Assembly: GCA_029204225.1 (NCBI GenBank)
Contig: CM055107.1
Coordinates: 25,003,391-25,067,390 of the forward strand
Source of the DNA: Diphasiastrum complanatum
Lineage: Eukaryota; Streptophyta; Lycopodiopsida; Lycopodiales; Lycopodiaceae
Reading direction: 5' to 3'
Length of the DNA stretch: 64,000 nt
In this document: in pieces, positions 9,961-21,417 of the stretch
How the letters are laid out: the number at the start of each line of letters is the position of its first letter
Numbering within the stretch: the stretch's first letter is position 1
Notes under the pieces: generated by a model
What the model saw: the letters and a program-made list of their open reading frames with translations, nothing else
What the model was told of the DNA's origin: nothing
Databases searched by the model: none
Translations under genes and position numbers: made by a program

Positions 9961-11640
9961 AAAAATAGAGTCCCCACTCATTTTTTGAACAATTTTGGAC
10001 ATAACTCTCACAAATCACATATGCAAAGCTAACCTTAGTTGTTGTCCCTAGAAAATGGTCATTTTAAATTGCATGGAATATTTTCTTAGAAGCTACAAGA
10101 TTGTGGTTTCAAGTTCCTTGCATGCAAATAACGTAATCTACAAAAATATCAAATTCATATTTTTGTATTGATATTGTGTTTAAAGATTGAATGTATGGTC
10201 AAGTTTGAAGCATTGATTTTGGAGTGGTGAGGAGAGGAATAAGTTTTGAATATCTTCTACTCTAGATAGGGCCCCATATGTTAGGCCATTTTTGGTACAT
10301 TCTTTTGGCTTGAAAATTAAATTGTGGATTGTTAGGCCTTTTGCAAAATCTATGTTGCATGTCCTTGTAAGATGTATTCAGAAATGTGTGTAACTGTATT
10401 TAAGAACGATGTACCTATTTGAGATTCTTTGGTGATATTATATAGAGTAATGTGCTATATATATTATTTGTTGCATATAAGTACGTGGGTGTGTGGATTA
10501 AGAAATTCGAAGAGAGAAGTCTTTCAGATGGGCTCATCAAAAGTAGAACAGAGGAAGAAGCTTGGGAAATTTAGTAAGGGGGGGGGGTGGGGGGGGGTGG
10601 TGGAGCGAGAGAGCCTATTCTTGAGAGAAGGATCAAGCCCGTAGCAACTGTGCAAACTGACCAAGATAAGAGAGATCATTTACCAACTCAAAGAAATCAG
10701 CGAAGCAACTTCAAGAGGAAGATGTGAACAAAACGAGTTTAAACCAAGATGGAAGAGACCGGCTAGGCCGAGAGAATGTATCTGACGACCAAAACTCTGA
10801 GAAGTGAACAACATTAAACGAGAGTTCTAAAGAGCCAATTTGCAAGTGAAGGATCAACTTTAGTTGCCAACACTAAATGCAAGATCAATCAATATTCAAC
10901 TAATGCTCAAATCAAAAAGAAATTAAAAACATACATACAATGATAAACAAAAAATGCACCCAATGAAAAATGCAATGAAAATGGTACACGCAAATTCAAC
11001 AACTCCTTCAATATAAATTGCACGTACTATGAATCAAAGCCATTTTTGACAAATAGCAAATATTGCAACTTATGGGAATCAATAACACAACAAAGATCAT
11101 CATTTATCAAATCAATGTCTTGTTTCCCATCATTAAAACCATAAGCGATAGAGTAAAGTTTGCTCATGTCAATGGCGAGCATCAACAGTAAACCACCAGC
11201 AACATAATTATTTCCATATTAAGATTCTAAATCCTAAATAGTAAACACACTTCTAAAATATTGACAAAATGTCAATATTTTTTTATAAAATCAAAGGGTT
11301 ATTAAAACCCATCCATAACATACCGAATTTTAACTTTTTCACCTACTTGAATATTGAATTACAATAGTGTTCCTCATTTTATTGTAAATTCTCTTCAAAT
11401 TGCAACTCCACATGAGAAAATGGTGACAATGTTTAATTGAATTGATAAGAGTGGCTAGCATGCCTAACACACGCACATTCAAATTTAACTTGCTACACTA
11501 GCTAACGACCTCTCCTTACCAAGTACTTGATTTGAGATGTAAAGATTGCTTAAAAATCTTGTTAAATTATTTACCATTGGCAAACAAAATATATTAGTGT
11601 AAATATATTAAAAACTAACGTAGTATCGTCCTTGCCTTGT
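9961..11640. other. AT-rich intergenic sequence with no gene seen
   Basis: Both strands are closed apart from short random frames. The only notable feature is a G-rich run at 10578-10602. The sequence looks like degenerate transposon material, but I could not place it in a family. Confidence 0.4.
10578..10602 (+). other. G-run with quadruplex potential
   Basis: Two G tracts of nine or more, separated by a single T, then GGTGG. The tract can be partitioned into four or more G-runs, enough for an intramolecular G-quadruplex. It lies in non-coding sequence. Confidence 0.5.
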
Positions 11641-11702
11641 GGATGCATGTTGTTGTGTGTCAACAATATATGGTAGACTATATGGTCTACTTGCAATATA
11701 TC

Positions 11703-12611
11703 TCAAACTAACTTTCCCACAGTAATAAAGTTTTTTGTAAGTTTTAGAATGAACAGAACATTAGAAAGTGCAAGAACTTTTGAAGAAGCAATTTTCAATG
11801 GAATGTTGCCAATTCCTTCTATAGAGCACTCATGATCATTAGCAGTGTAAATAGATCTCTTAAGTCCTTTGTAAGGTACAATTGAGTCAAATGACTCCTT
11901 TGAACAGCACATAAGTGAAAAAGCTCCACTATATATGTACCAAGCTCCATCTTTCTTGAAAGGTGATGAAGAAAAACTGGACACCATGAGTGATCTTTCT
12001 CCATCACTTGCAACTCAATCTTCTTCAATCTCTTTAGAGAGATTAGTTTGCTTGAGTTGGTTTTTCTTCTTAAAGCAACTGGAGGCATAGTGCCCCTTCT
12101 TGCCACACAAGAAACACTTCACTTTCTTCTTCTTGGTCTTTGAAGTAGAGGGATGAGATGAATCATCTTCTTCACCATCTTTGTCTCGATCTTTGGCTTT
12201 ATCTTTGTTGGATGCTTGAGAGAACTTGTTCTTACTCCTTTCTTTATGCTTGTCTTTGACAAAGAGGGCTTTGTCACTTCCACCGTGCTCGAGTTTGTTC
12301 ATCCTGGGCCTAGATTTTTCAACAATAAAAATTCCTTGGAGAGTTTCTCAATTAGGCAACTCCTCCTTAATGGCAAAAGACTGAACAAGATTATCATAGT
12401 CATCTTTCAAGCCATTTAAAATGACTTGAACTAGCTCATCTTGGTTAATAGTAACACCAACACAGGAAAGCTCTCTACGTAAATCTTAAAACTCTCAAAA
12501 CATAGTTTGATGCACTCTTGACACTTCTTTGGAAACTTTGCGAAATCTGATTCCTAAGAGTGAGTATTCTAGAAGTATTCTTTGCTTCATAAATGGACTT
12601 AAGTGCATCCC
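11703..12611 (-). pseudogene. copia gag (C-terminal half) and protease fragment, I/K-type family
   Basis: On the minus strand, gag begins abruptly at GGGATGCACTTAAG (12611 downward), equal to the gag region following the Glu-Ala-Trp-Asp position of other copies, with YEAKNTSRILTLRNQ. A frameshifted middle follows, then a Lys-rich stretch and a CCHC knuckle CFLCGKKGHYASSC (about 12120-12079). The protease at 11703-11987 reads Y-S-G-A where D-S-G-A is expected, so it is dead. Homology stops near 11700. The N-terminal half of gag is missing because LTR H abuts at 12612. Confidence 0.75.
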
Positions 12612-13352
12612 TATCGCGGAAGCGAGACTGTTTCGTGTTCGTCTTCTTCTTCTTATTCGCGAACAATTTTCGGTCTTTGGATTTTCTTTTCGTGCAAAAG
12701 CTCTTACAGGATCCCAGAGGCGTGACTACGTATCACACAAGACTTTCTATTCTAGCAATCAAGACACACATCAAAAAAACAAATACACGAAAATAGAGCG
12801 TCTATACTATCGGTTTGGTTTTAAAGCGAGATCGTCAGTGTCTCGCTCGTCGGATTGACTCTCTCCTATTTCGCTGTGTTCTGCTCGTTGGCAGACTTTC
12901 ATGCACAGCTATGATATTTTTACTTTATTACTCTATTCGCTACGTCTCTCTCTATTTCTTACACATCTTTGTCAAATTCTCATCACCGTTATGATCTAGA
13001 GGATCGTTTTATACCTCCATTATGTGGAGTTTACAAGATAGCGAAACATAGAATTACAAGACTAGTTAACGCTAATCAACTAGTTAGTTAGTCTCTGTCA
13101 ATGCTATTCGTTTCAGCTGGGCGTGAAATCCGTTGAGCTGCCAGCTGCCAACGCGAAAAATTTCTCTTCGCTTGTTTCGCAATCTCCAGTTTGCCTTCGT
13201 TCTTTTCATTTCTTTTCATAGTTTTCATTTTGCGCCCCTTTTGCGGTTTTTGGTCCTAGAGGTGTGTTCACGATTCGCGAATGATTCGTGCTTCGAGTCA
13301 AAGTCACGTTGAATGTCGTGAATTGTTCTCGTTCGACCTTCGTGTCTTGTTC
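12612..13352 (-). mobile_element. LTR H, minus-strand copy
   Basis: The block at about 12900-13352 is the reverse complement of 22490-22956 at high similarity (phrases around 'cacgaacaaga', 'gccagctg', 'ccataatggaggtata'). A further 290 bases to 12612 complete an LTR-sized unit of about 740 bp. It directly abuts gag at GGGAT, the same five bases that precede the other H copy at 22459. It carries no ORF of note. The minus-strand end is ...CGCGATA, which would fit a CA terminus after a C-to-T change. Confidence 0.6.
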
Positions 13353-13765
13353 GTGCCTATATATCCTCTATTGCCATGAATCATACAAAAACAAGAATGA
13401 CCAAGTTGCCTACTCATTTTATAAACAAAGCTCTTCAAACTTATAAATACAAAGAGGCCAATGTGGTTGAAATTAACACTTGAAAAAAAGTATTGGTTTC
13501 TAAAACAAAAAATCAACTAGTTTTCAGTTATATACTATAGATTTGAAAAAAAAAAGTCATTAATTTTGTGGGTTTTTCTTTTTAAATCGGCTTGAAACTT
13601 TTTGGTAATACTTTTCCCACTAAAAGAGATGATACTAATTGTTTATAAGTAGAGATGGGAGTACCAATCTCAGTTCAGCAACAAAATACTGATACTCTCT
13701 ACATCTATAATCAACACTCGCTTTTTTAGCATCTCGTAGGTACTGCAGTGTAAGACAATCACGCT
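13353..13765. other. intergenic sequence including LEA gene 3' flank
   Basis: No coding signal. It lies between LTR H and the LEA stop codon, is T-rich on the minus strand near 13546-13600, and could contain the 3' UTR of the LEA gene. Confidence 0.4.
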
Positions 13766-14858
13766 TCATCTAGCTTCATCTTCTGGCCGATCACCCACAT
13801 CAGGTTTTTCACGAAGAGCCTTGTCAACAGCTGCTTCGTCATCTGATGATGACGACGACGTTGCTTCAGCTGATTTACCGAGGATGCTTTCCTTAGCGCT
13901 ATCTAATGTATCCCGCAGTTTCTGCTTCATTTCCTGTCCTAGAGATGACACTTTACTTGCCATGTCACCTGCTTTCTCCTTTGCCTGATCTCCAACTTCG
14001 CTTGCTTTTTCCTTCGCCTTTTCAGGAGCTGCACTGGCCATCTCTTTTGCTGCATCTACGTGTTCTTTCAGTTTTTCTTTGGCTTCGTGGGTTCTCTGTT
14101 TGGTCTTCTGACCCAGTTCACCAGCTTCTTCCCCGGCGCGCTCACTCATTTTGCTTGCTTTTTCTGTAGCTTCATTGGCTTTCTCTTTAGCTTTTTCCGG
14201 AATCTCGCGGGCCTCGTCTTTCATTTCCCCGGTTTTCCTCTTCAACTTTCCTCCCACGTCACTAGCTCTGCTCTTTTCTTCGTCCGAGGGCTCGCTTTCT
14301 TCATTAGCTTTCTCCTTTCCCCTTTCCATAAATTTAGCTGTCTTGGACTTGTTGGCTTTTCCATGCTCCTCTTTAAGGCCAGATTTTCCATCACCACCTA
14401 CATCACGGTGACGATAACCTGTGGCGCTTGCATAATATCTTCTGGTTGAACTCTGCCCAGAAGAGTGCAAAGGACTTGTAGCTGTACGCAATGAAATACA
14501 CTGCAGCTCGCAAGAAAAGAGACAGAGCATTTTAACATAAAATAATTATCGACCAGCAACTAGAACTAAAAACTGTTAGGGTCTTTCAAGCGTTTCTGTC
14601 GCTACAAGTTAATATCTGTGAACGAGCATGGTACTAAGTACTGCAACTGAATAACCAAAACAAGGAAGCACGACTCACATCTTGAAGGGGCACAGATATC
14701 GCTTTCGCTGTGCTGAAGGCACAATAATCATATTGGTGTGATACTGAGATACCTCTTCTCGAGATGGGCATTCCAATGTTGGACGATATAGATATAGTAC
14801 CGGTTCTTTGCATTCTGCAAGCCACCCTGAACCCCAAGCTACACCTTGCCATGCTCAT
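13766..14858 (-). CDS. group 3 (LEA_4-type) late embryogenesis abundant protein, predicted mitochondrial, two exons
   Basis: Exon 1 is 14679-14858 (60 codons), the intron 14501-14678 (178 bp), and exon 2 13766-14500, giving 304 residues. The donor GAT|GTGAGT and acceptor CTGCAG|TGT join in phase 0. Exon 1 and early exon 2 are Arg/Ser-rich with few acidic residues and end in an RRYYAS patch, typical of a mitochondrial presequence. The rest is very hydrophilic with repeated 11-residue Lys/Glu/Ala units (EKAKEKANEAT-type), a predicted amphipathic helix that folds on drying, as known for LEA_4. The C-terminus is a Ser run and an acidic tail. The start could instead be the Met at 14894 or 14852. 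It is the only clear host gene here and has no transposon homology. Confidence 0.8.
14501..14678 (-). other. intron of the LEA gene
   Basis: GTGAGT at the 5' end and CTGCAG at the 3' end on the minus strand. Removing it joins the presequence exon in frame with the LEA repeat exon. A downstream acceptor at GTACAG would not keep the frame. Minus-strand stops inside the intron, right after the exon 1 frame continues, support its removal. Confidence 0.7.
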
Positions 14859-14894
14859 GATCGCGCCAGGGTAACAATCGAGGAAATACGGCAA

Positions 14895-15140
14895 TTAATT
14901 TGGATTGCACTCCAATCCACCGATAACAAGGACAAGAAGATCGCAAATATTACGTATCTACTTTGATCCTCAACTTCTCCTTTAGCTTATGAAAAGGACG
15001 AACTGGCAAAAGGAAAGTTCAAGTATTTTAGATTCTTGGCTCCTGAGCAGCGTATGCTGCATGCAGGCAGTGAGAGACGTGGAAATACATCGAGCAACCG
15101 CGTGGAAATAGATCGAGCAACCACAACGTGGGTTTCCCAT
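14895..15140 (-). promoter_or_regulatory. candidate LEA promoter with ABRE-like cores
   Basis: Upstream of the minus-strand LEA gene, ACGTGG occurs at about 15079-15084 and again at 15126-15131, within a short direct repeat (GAAATA-ATCGAGCAACC, twice between 15083 and 15124). ACGTG is the core of abscisic-acid response elements known to drive LEA genes. No TATA box was confidently placed. Confidence 0.4.
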
Positions 15141-15254
15141 CAGGAAAGTTTAATAACTACTTTAGCTGGCCATGACTTACAAAGAAGAAACACCCTTGCA
15201 TTTATCATCATATATATTAAAACTATTTTAGAGAGAGAATGTTGCCATGCCGTC

Positions 15255-15322
15255 AAAAATGTCACGCTCTGCCCGCCAAAAATGTCACGCTCTGCCCGCA
15301 ACAAAATGTCAGGCTCTGCCCA
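15255..15322 (+). repeat. three tandem copies of a ~23-bp unit
   Basis: The unit AAAATGTCACGCTCTGCCC occurs three times in a row, the third with one change (CAGGCT). It lies between the LEA promoter region and the next possible gene. Confidence 0.7.
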
Positions 15323-15444
15323 ACACGAAAAGCTAAAAAAACGTGAGAAAGGTCCTATGCGTGTGAAAAATAACTCAGAAGCCATTTTTTTCTTTTTTTT
15401 TTTGGGCGCACGCACACATAATTTCAAATTTTTTCCCCCCCAAA

Positions 15445-15825
15445 ATGCGTGCGCGCTCTCTCTTTCTCTCAATCGCAAGCAGGCGGGATGCGAGCCTCTC
15501 TCTCCATCATCTTCTTGCTCTCTTCTTTCTGATTGCATCCGCCAACTGCAATATCCATATCCATATCCATGCTACAAGGTAAGGTTTGTAACTTAAGAAG
15601 CTTGAATCATTTTGTTTATGGTTACCTTTACATGATTTCACTCTGCTCTGAATTTGTTTACTGTTGTTCACGTTCTTCAGCGTCGTCAAGGAAGGAGTGC
15701 CCTCACCCTCCTCGCTATAAACAACGCAGCCCTTGCTCCAGTGGCTGCAACGACCTCACCCTCAACCAGGTTGCAGACATTCTGCGCTATTGCAGTAGAG
15801 CCAGCTCTCTGATGGCATGACCCTC
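15445..15825 (+). CDS. possible small secreted Cys-rich protein gene or pseudogene
   Basis: The ATG at 15445 opens a frame with a strong signal-peptide-like hydrophobic core (HHLLALFFLIASANC). The exon could end at 15578 before GTAAGG, and a 102-bp intron could end at TTCTTCAG (15680). The following open stretch is Cys-rich (KECPHPP...CSSGCNDL...YCSR), but with these exact splice sites the phase is off by one, so either the model or the gene is broken. A CT-rich leader precedes it. I considered a LysM-type secreted protein but cannot support it. Confidence 0.25.
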
Positions 15826-15979
15826 ATTCCACAGGCAAAGCAGCAGGGCAACTCAGGTTTGTAAATCTCATAGATGGATCAAGCGGCAGCGTGAGCGTGG
15901 GCCTGCCTGTTAAAGGAGCTGGATTCAACGCAAACATTTTCAAACAAGTTCAAAATGTTTCCTATAATATCTCTTTTGA

Positions 15980-16110
15980 ATAAATATAGTTGTATGGAAC
16001 ACATTCGTCTGAATCACAATATTATGGAATACCTTCATATAAATCATAATGTTACGAAATGGCTTCGTCTTAACTACAATATTATGGAATGCCTTCCTCT
16101 GAATCACAAT
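15980..16110 (+). repeat. tandem repeat, ~42-45 bp period
   Basis: Roughly three diverged copies of a unit containing ATTATGGAATACCTTC followed by TGAATCACAATA-type sequence. It is non-coding. Confidence 0.6.
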
Positions 16111-16483
16111 ATAAGTATGAGATGACTTCAGTGAATTACATGATTGTTCATGAACTGAGGTTGTTGTAACAGTGGCTGGATTGTCTCAATCAGTGTCAGA
16201 ATTGTGCGTTTTGTTTTCATTCAGTCATTTTATGGAGTCTTTAGTCTGAGTCGCGTTGGATGCTATGCTATGAATTCCCGATTGCCAAGTAAAAGAATGG
16301 ATCAAAGATTTTTGCCTTACCATTGGTCATCACAACTTTGACTCTACGGTTTGGAAGGTTGCGATTTCCTTTGAGACTTGGAATCGTTATAAACCGCATG
16401 CTAGCCCTTTGCGGTGCGGTTGCGGTTTAGTTGAAATGCGGTTTCTGCTTGTGGCAAATTCCTTTGTATTTCTATAGGCAAGT

Positions 16484-17157
16484 CTCTGAACCATCCATCG
16501 TTGAACCATCTTTGAAGCACTGATACGGATGTTATAGCATCCATCGTTGAACCATCGTTGAAGCACTGATATGGATGTTATAGCATCCATCGTTGGAACC
16601 ATGTTATAATAATAATGTTATTAAGTTATAGCATCCATCGTTGAACCATCGTTATAGCATCGTTGAACCATCGTTATAACACCAAATCGTTGAAACATCC
16701 ATCGTTGAACCATCGTTATAACACCAAATCGAATCTCTGAACCATCATTGAAGCACTGATACAGATGTTATAGCATCCATCGTTGAACCGTCGTTAAAAC
16801 ATCGTTGAAGCACTGATACACGGATGTTATAGCATCCATCATTGGACCATCGTTATAATAATAATGTTATTATGTTATAGCATCCATCGTTGAAACATCC
16901 ATTGTTAGAAACATCCATCATTGAAACATCCATCATTGAACCATCGTTATAACACCAAATTGTTATAGTAGAAACCATCATTGATATAACACCAAAATTA
17001 TTGAAACATCCATTGTTGAAACATCCATCGTTGAAGCACTGATACATATGTTATAGCATCCATTGTTGAACCATTGTTAGCAACATATCTTGCCCTAGCA
17101 TTATTATTATAGCAACGTATCTTGCATTAGCATTATTATTATAACACCAAATCGTTG
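16484..17157 (+). repeat. degenerate minisatellite (CATCCATCGTTGAACCATCG units)
   Basis: About 670 bp built from permutations of CATCCATCGTTGAA, CCATCGTT, GAAGCACTGATAC, ATGTTATAG and ATAACACCAAAT. Copies vary and are rearranged in blocks, so there are both short (about 20 bp) and higher-order (about 60-80 bp) periods. No ORF is credible. Confidence 0.8.
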
Positions 17158-17194
17158 ACAAATGTTTCTCACCTTTTCAAAATGAGCCGAAGAA

Positions 17195-17198
<4 letters not shown>

Positions 17199-17271
<73 letters not shown>

Positions 17272-17274
17272 TAT

Positions 17275-17319
<45 letters not shown>
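17199..17319 (+). repeat. (GA)n microsatellite, two blocks
   Basis: Near-perfect GA dinucleotides at 17199-17268 and 17277-17319, split by CCGTATGTA. The Arg-Glu and Ser-Leu frames through it are artefacts. Confidence 0.95.
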
Positions 17320-17405
17320 CCATATGTAGACGTTGTAGTCTGCATCACTTTCTATAAGATATAGTCGCTCTAGATTCCTGCTTACGTGCAAAAATTTAGG
17401 CACCG

Positions 17406-17712
17406 ATGCTTTCCCTCTCTCTCTCACTCACGATTCTCACATTTCCTCTCTCTCACTCACGGTTCTCACGGTTCCTCTCTCACTCATGGTTCTCACTATT
17501 CCTCTCTCTCAACGGTTCTCACGGTTCCTCTCTCTCACTCACGGTTCTAACAGTCTCTCTCTCTCTCTCACTCACAGTTCTCCCTCCCTCTCGCTCACGG
17601 TCTTCACGATGCTCGCTCTCTCTCTCTCGGATGCTCTCCCTCTCTCTCTCTCACTCACAGTTCTCACGGTTACTCTCTCTCACTCACAGTTCCTCTCTCT
17701 CACTCACTCACG

Positions 17713-17799
<87 letters not shown>
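17406..17799 (+). repeat. CT-rich tract and (CT)n microsatellite
   Basis: 17406-17713 is built from short units such as CTCTCTCTCACTCACGGTTCTCACGG. 17714-17799 is almost pure CT. Together with the GA blocks about 400 bp upstream it forms a potential inverted repeat. Long Ser-Leu frames here are not genes. Confidence 0.9.
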
Positions 17800-17801
<2 letters not shown>

Positions 17802-18035
17802 GCATCGCGCGTGCGCGCACACACACACACACACCTCATCGGCCACCCGCCATCGGTGGACACACTTCGGCCACGTACATACACACATATATCGGCCACC
17901 CCCGTCAACGACCATCGGCTTTCTTCCTAAACCATCGACTGCCATCCTAATCATCGGTTGTCACCCAAATCGTCCACCCCCGCCCGTCAGCGACGGGCAC
18001 AGTGCAGCTAGTTTATTCAAAAAAAAAAATTATAG
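17800..18035. other. non-coding sequence after the CT tract
   Basis: A short CA run (17818-17834) and ATCGGCCACC/CCATCGGT-type repeats between 17835 and 17970. No gene is seen. Confidence 0.5.
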
Positions 18036-19400
18036 CTACATTGACGAGAAAGATATATACTTCCCCCAAGGGAAGTTTAACATAAACTCAAACAAGAGCC
18101 AAGATTGCACTACAACTAGGATTAGTTCACACTTGCGTGAAGAGTGAGACATGATAGAAGGAAGGACATGAGACTGCTCTGTAAGGACATGGAATCCTTC
18201 ATCTCTGGCTATAGCGACCCTTGCATCTCTAACAACATCATGCCTAGTTGTGTGCTCACTCTCGCTAGCTGGACAGCGGAGGAGGTAGATAGCGAGAGCA
18301 TTAGTAGGTTGGCCATAGACACACCTAGAGAGACCCAAGGTCGAAGGATAAGGTAGCCCCAAGCGAAGACTAAAAGTAGTGGTGAGCATGGCCGAAGACA
18401 ACCGAAAGGATGGAATGACAGGCTCGGCTGACAACCAAGCCCATGCACTTAGACCCGCACAAATTAGAAGTCGAGCTCAATGCAACACCAAAGGTGTCTC
18501 AGAGAGCATGTTGGAAAGGGTTTATTTGTGCATGTGCTCCAAGAGGGTCTCTTGCAAGTAATCTGAGCTGAGAATGAGAAGTTGCTCAAAAGGAGGAAGA
18601 CATGCTTGTGCACAGAGGGGGAGATCAAGCTCCCGCACATCGACGAGAAAGAGCTGAAAAGGTAGAGAACCACTATCCACACAAGCAACGCAATCCGCCA
18701 AGAGAGAGTGATGGTCAGAAAGGAACTAAGAAGATAAGATAGGGATGACAAGAGCCAGGCTCCAAAGAAAAGTTGGTGTAGAAGAAATCGTGGAGAGAAG
18801 ACTCACACCTTCACAATCAATGGATAACCAAGCCTGATTCTGAGTAGAAAGGGTCTCCACACCATCCAAAGACCCAGAGCCCAAAAGGAAACCAGAGCCC
18901 AAAAGACAGCCAAAAACATCTGTAATAGAGATGTCAAAGGAAGAAAGAAGATGCAGAAAGTTCTAAGGAAGGAAAAAAGTCCGCAATAGGTGACACTAGA
19001 TGAAGCAAGACATCAAGATGCCAAATGCAACTTGAGTGTCGCCCAACCAAGGAAGCATATGTGAGTGAGCAACATCCTCCTGGAGAGCCTCACCAAGAAA
19101 AGCAGAGTTGAAAGAAGCATAACCAAAAGGACCCATCCAAAAGAGCAAAGAAGCCTTGAGGAGGAACAAAATCCAGGGGAAGACTTGTTGGAGACGACAT
19201 GTTGAATAGACAAACTCAGTGAAGCGAACTGCTCAGAGAAATGATGAAATGCATGGAGCACCATAGGAGTAGGACCAACAATATGAGTGTCATCAACAAC
19301 TGAAGAGGAGAGAAAGGCCTCTATAGGATCTCAAAGGGCACCGAAATGAGCCAAAGCAAAGAGACGACCACCCAAAGGATCACCTTGATGAGTACTTGCT
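18036..19400 (-). pseudogene. non-LTR-type reverse transcriptase relic
   Basis: Reading the minus strand from 19400 gives an RT motif HQGDPLGGRLFALAHF (about 19385-19335), then V-D-D-T-H-I-V-G-P (about 19295-19265), corresponding to polymerase motifs B and C with the usual A/F-D-D as V-D-D. These are followed by a C-terminal domain (FLGEALQEDVAHSHMLPWLGD, with QVAFGIL after it). The last open part, 18036-18434, has CVYGQPTNALAIYLLRCP, then an RHDVVRDARVAIARDEGF block. Several stops and frameshifts interrupt it. The C-terminal arrangement matches an RT-like protein family I remember from ferns and streptophytes; not searched. Confidence 0.7.
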
Positions 19401-20719
19401 ACAGACTAGATAGTAAAAATGAAGATGGCAAGCAAAATCATTAGTTCATAATTGTTAATAAAAAAATTTGCAAATATTTGAGTTACATTTTACACACTTA
19501 ATAATTGATGAAGGAAACTTAACTTAAACCAATATATATACATACATAGATGTTTTGAGTATAGAGATATATTACAAATTGACTTTCACATACATGCATG
19601 CTACAATATTGAAACACCTAATTATATCTAGCTGAGTCAACCTCATCCTGGCCATTGACGTCGTGATCAGACAGACCACATGAATGTAGTGAAGTTAAAA
19701 TATATCTTGAAACCATATAAACCTCAGAATATCCATTCCGATCAATTCTCACTCCTTGTCTTATGACATAGATGCAGTCATCCTCCACTATGTGCTTCTC
19801 CACATCTATGTCATAAGACAACAAGACATCAGTTGATGGGGAGGTGGCAAAAAGAGTGTCAAGAGGAGTGGCATTGGGCCAAGGAGAAGTGGGTAGAACG
19901 GGGGAAGTGCCTGCAATAGGAGAACTTTGGAGACAAGTCTGAACTAGGCGAGAAGGTCGGGGAGGGATATAGAGAGGAGAAGGTTGGAGAGGAGTCTGGA
20001 TGGGAGTGTAACCAACAGGGGTCTGAATGGAAAAAAAAAAAAAAAAAAATGGGTGGAGTGGTTTGGCAAGAGGGATCACGGTGCCATGGAGTCCCCATGG
20101 GAGAAACTAGGTCTTGGGTAGTGGGTGCCAAAAATGGAAAAATGTGAGGGGTGAGTATGGGGGTGCTCGGATACTCAGGAGTGACAGATGCAGGAGTCGT
20201 AGTATCACGTGTCATGCACGTTGCTTCCTAAGTTAGGGTTTCTCAAAGGAATCCCTATGACAAGGCATGGTAGAGAGATGTGTTGCATGAGACACGACAT
20301 CATCAGCCTCACCGCCACAATAGGAGCTTGCTTGCCCTCTCAAAATTGTCGCCAATGATGAGTAGTCACGATGCCAAACTGCACTTTTGTGGCCAAAACT
20401 GGCTTTCTCCACACAAATCCACTATCATTTGCCCCCATACTGCATTTACCACTTCCAAACGCCCTGTTATCTTGCTAGGAGTGAGTAATAATGATTTAGA
20501 AGTAATTATGCCCCATTGTACCACCCTGTAGCAGGTTTCACTAGCCAAAAATTGCCCCAAATTTGGACCTACAGTACCCAAATGGTGGTAGCCCATCACT
20601 AGGTCACCCACACTTCGCTCGATAGAATGATGATGAAAACTCCCTAAGACGCATTTTTCTCTTTTCTATGACGTCACTCTATCCGTTGGCTCTGAGCAGC
20701 CAGTTTCAGGGGCCAATTT
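19401..20719. other. intergenic sequence with a doubtful minus-strand fragment
   Basis: A minus-strand frame at 19618-20079 encodes a Pro-rich stretch and then a more protein-like end (DIDVEKHIVEDDCIYVIRQG...). I do not recognise it, and the Phe run comes from an A homopolymer at 20031-20050. The plus frame at 20280-20531 is not convincing. The block ends at the I 5' LTR, whose left flank is AATTT. Confidence 0.3.
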
Positions 20720-21417
20720 TGTTGAAATGGAAAAATAATCCATCTTGACTTTAGGCTTGCTACAAAAATTGTACCATGCAAGTATGTTGTTCATAAATGC
20801 AAAATGCCAAGTTTGGCCTAGATAGAACTCAAGCTACATGGATATGTCATATCTAATGCATCCAAAATGACATGCAAGGCATGCACAAAGTGTAATGGAC
20901 ACGTGCATGATGATTCGTACATTTCTAGTTAGAACTAGCACACTTGGAAAAAGTTGGTAGAGTTTCATGCATGAGAAGTGACAAATGTCACATAGACTCT
21001 AGTTTTCACTTTAGATGTCATTAAATGATGGATGGATGTGGTTCTACCTCGAGCTACCTCAAACTCCATAAAGATGTGTAGCTCTCCTCATATTTTGTAA
21101 TGAAGAACCAAAGCTTTGTAGCTATCTCATGCCATTTTGGATCCACACATTTTTTGCTTGTTATCTCTCTATCTTTCTCTCTTGAACTCGTATTGAGGCT
21201 AATGCTAATACGCTGATATCTTGTACTTTTGCTTATTATTGATTCATTGCTATTATATTCTGATGCTTAGCATGCTAGATTTTGGTTAGGCCATAACTTC
21301 TGTACTAGATCTTGCTAATCAATCTAGAATCAGGTTATTGTGCTAATCATAACGCTTAATTAGATCAATCATACTTGTGGACATTCCCCGCACGTGTGAA
21401 TTCTGGAAATTTTGTCA
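20720..21417 (+). mobile_element. 5' LTR of I
   Basis: Begins TGTTGAAATGGAAAAATAA and ends TTTGTCA, 698 bp. Its first part is repeated at 35457-36105. A CACGTGTGAA motif lies near 21391-21400. The primer site follows immediately. Confidence 0.85.

Noticed and set aside
15681-15820. LysM-type secreted receptor protein
   Set aside because: Only a Cys-Ser-Ser-Gly-Cys resemblance. The frame does not join the signal-peptide exon and the LysM core is not visible.
17107-17954. Long Ser-Leu, Arg-Glu and similar ORFs on both strands
   Set aside because: They are translations of GA/CT microsatellites and CT-rich tracts, with no start context or family.
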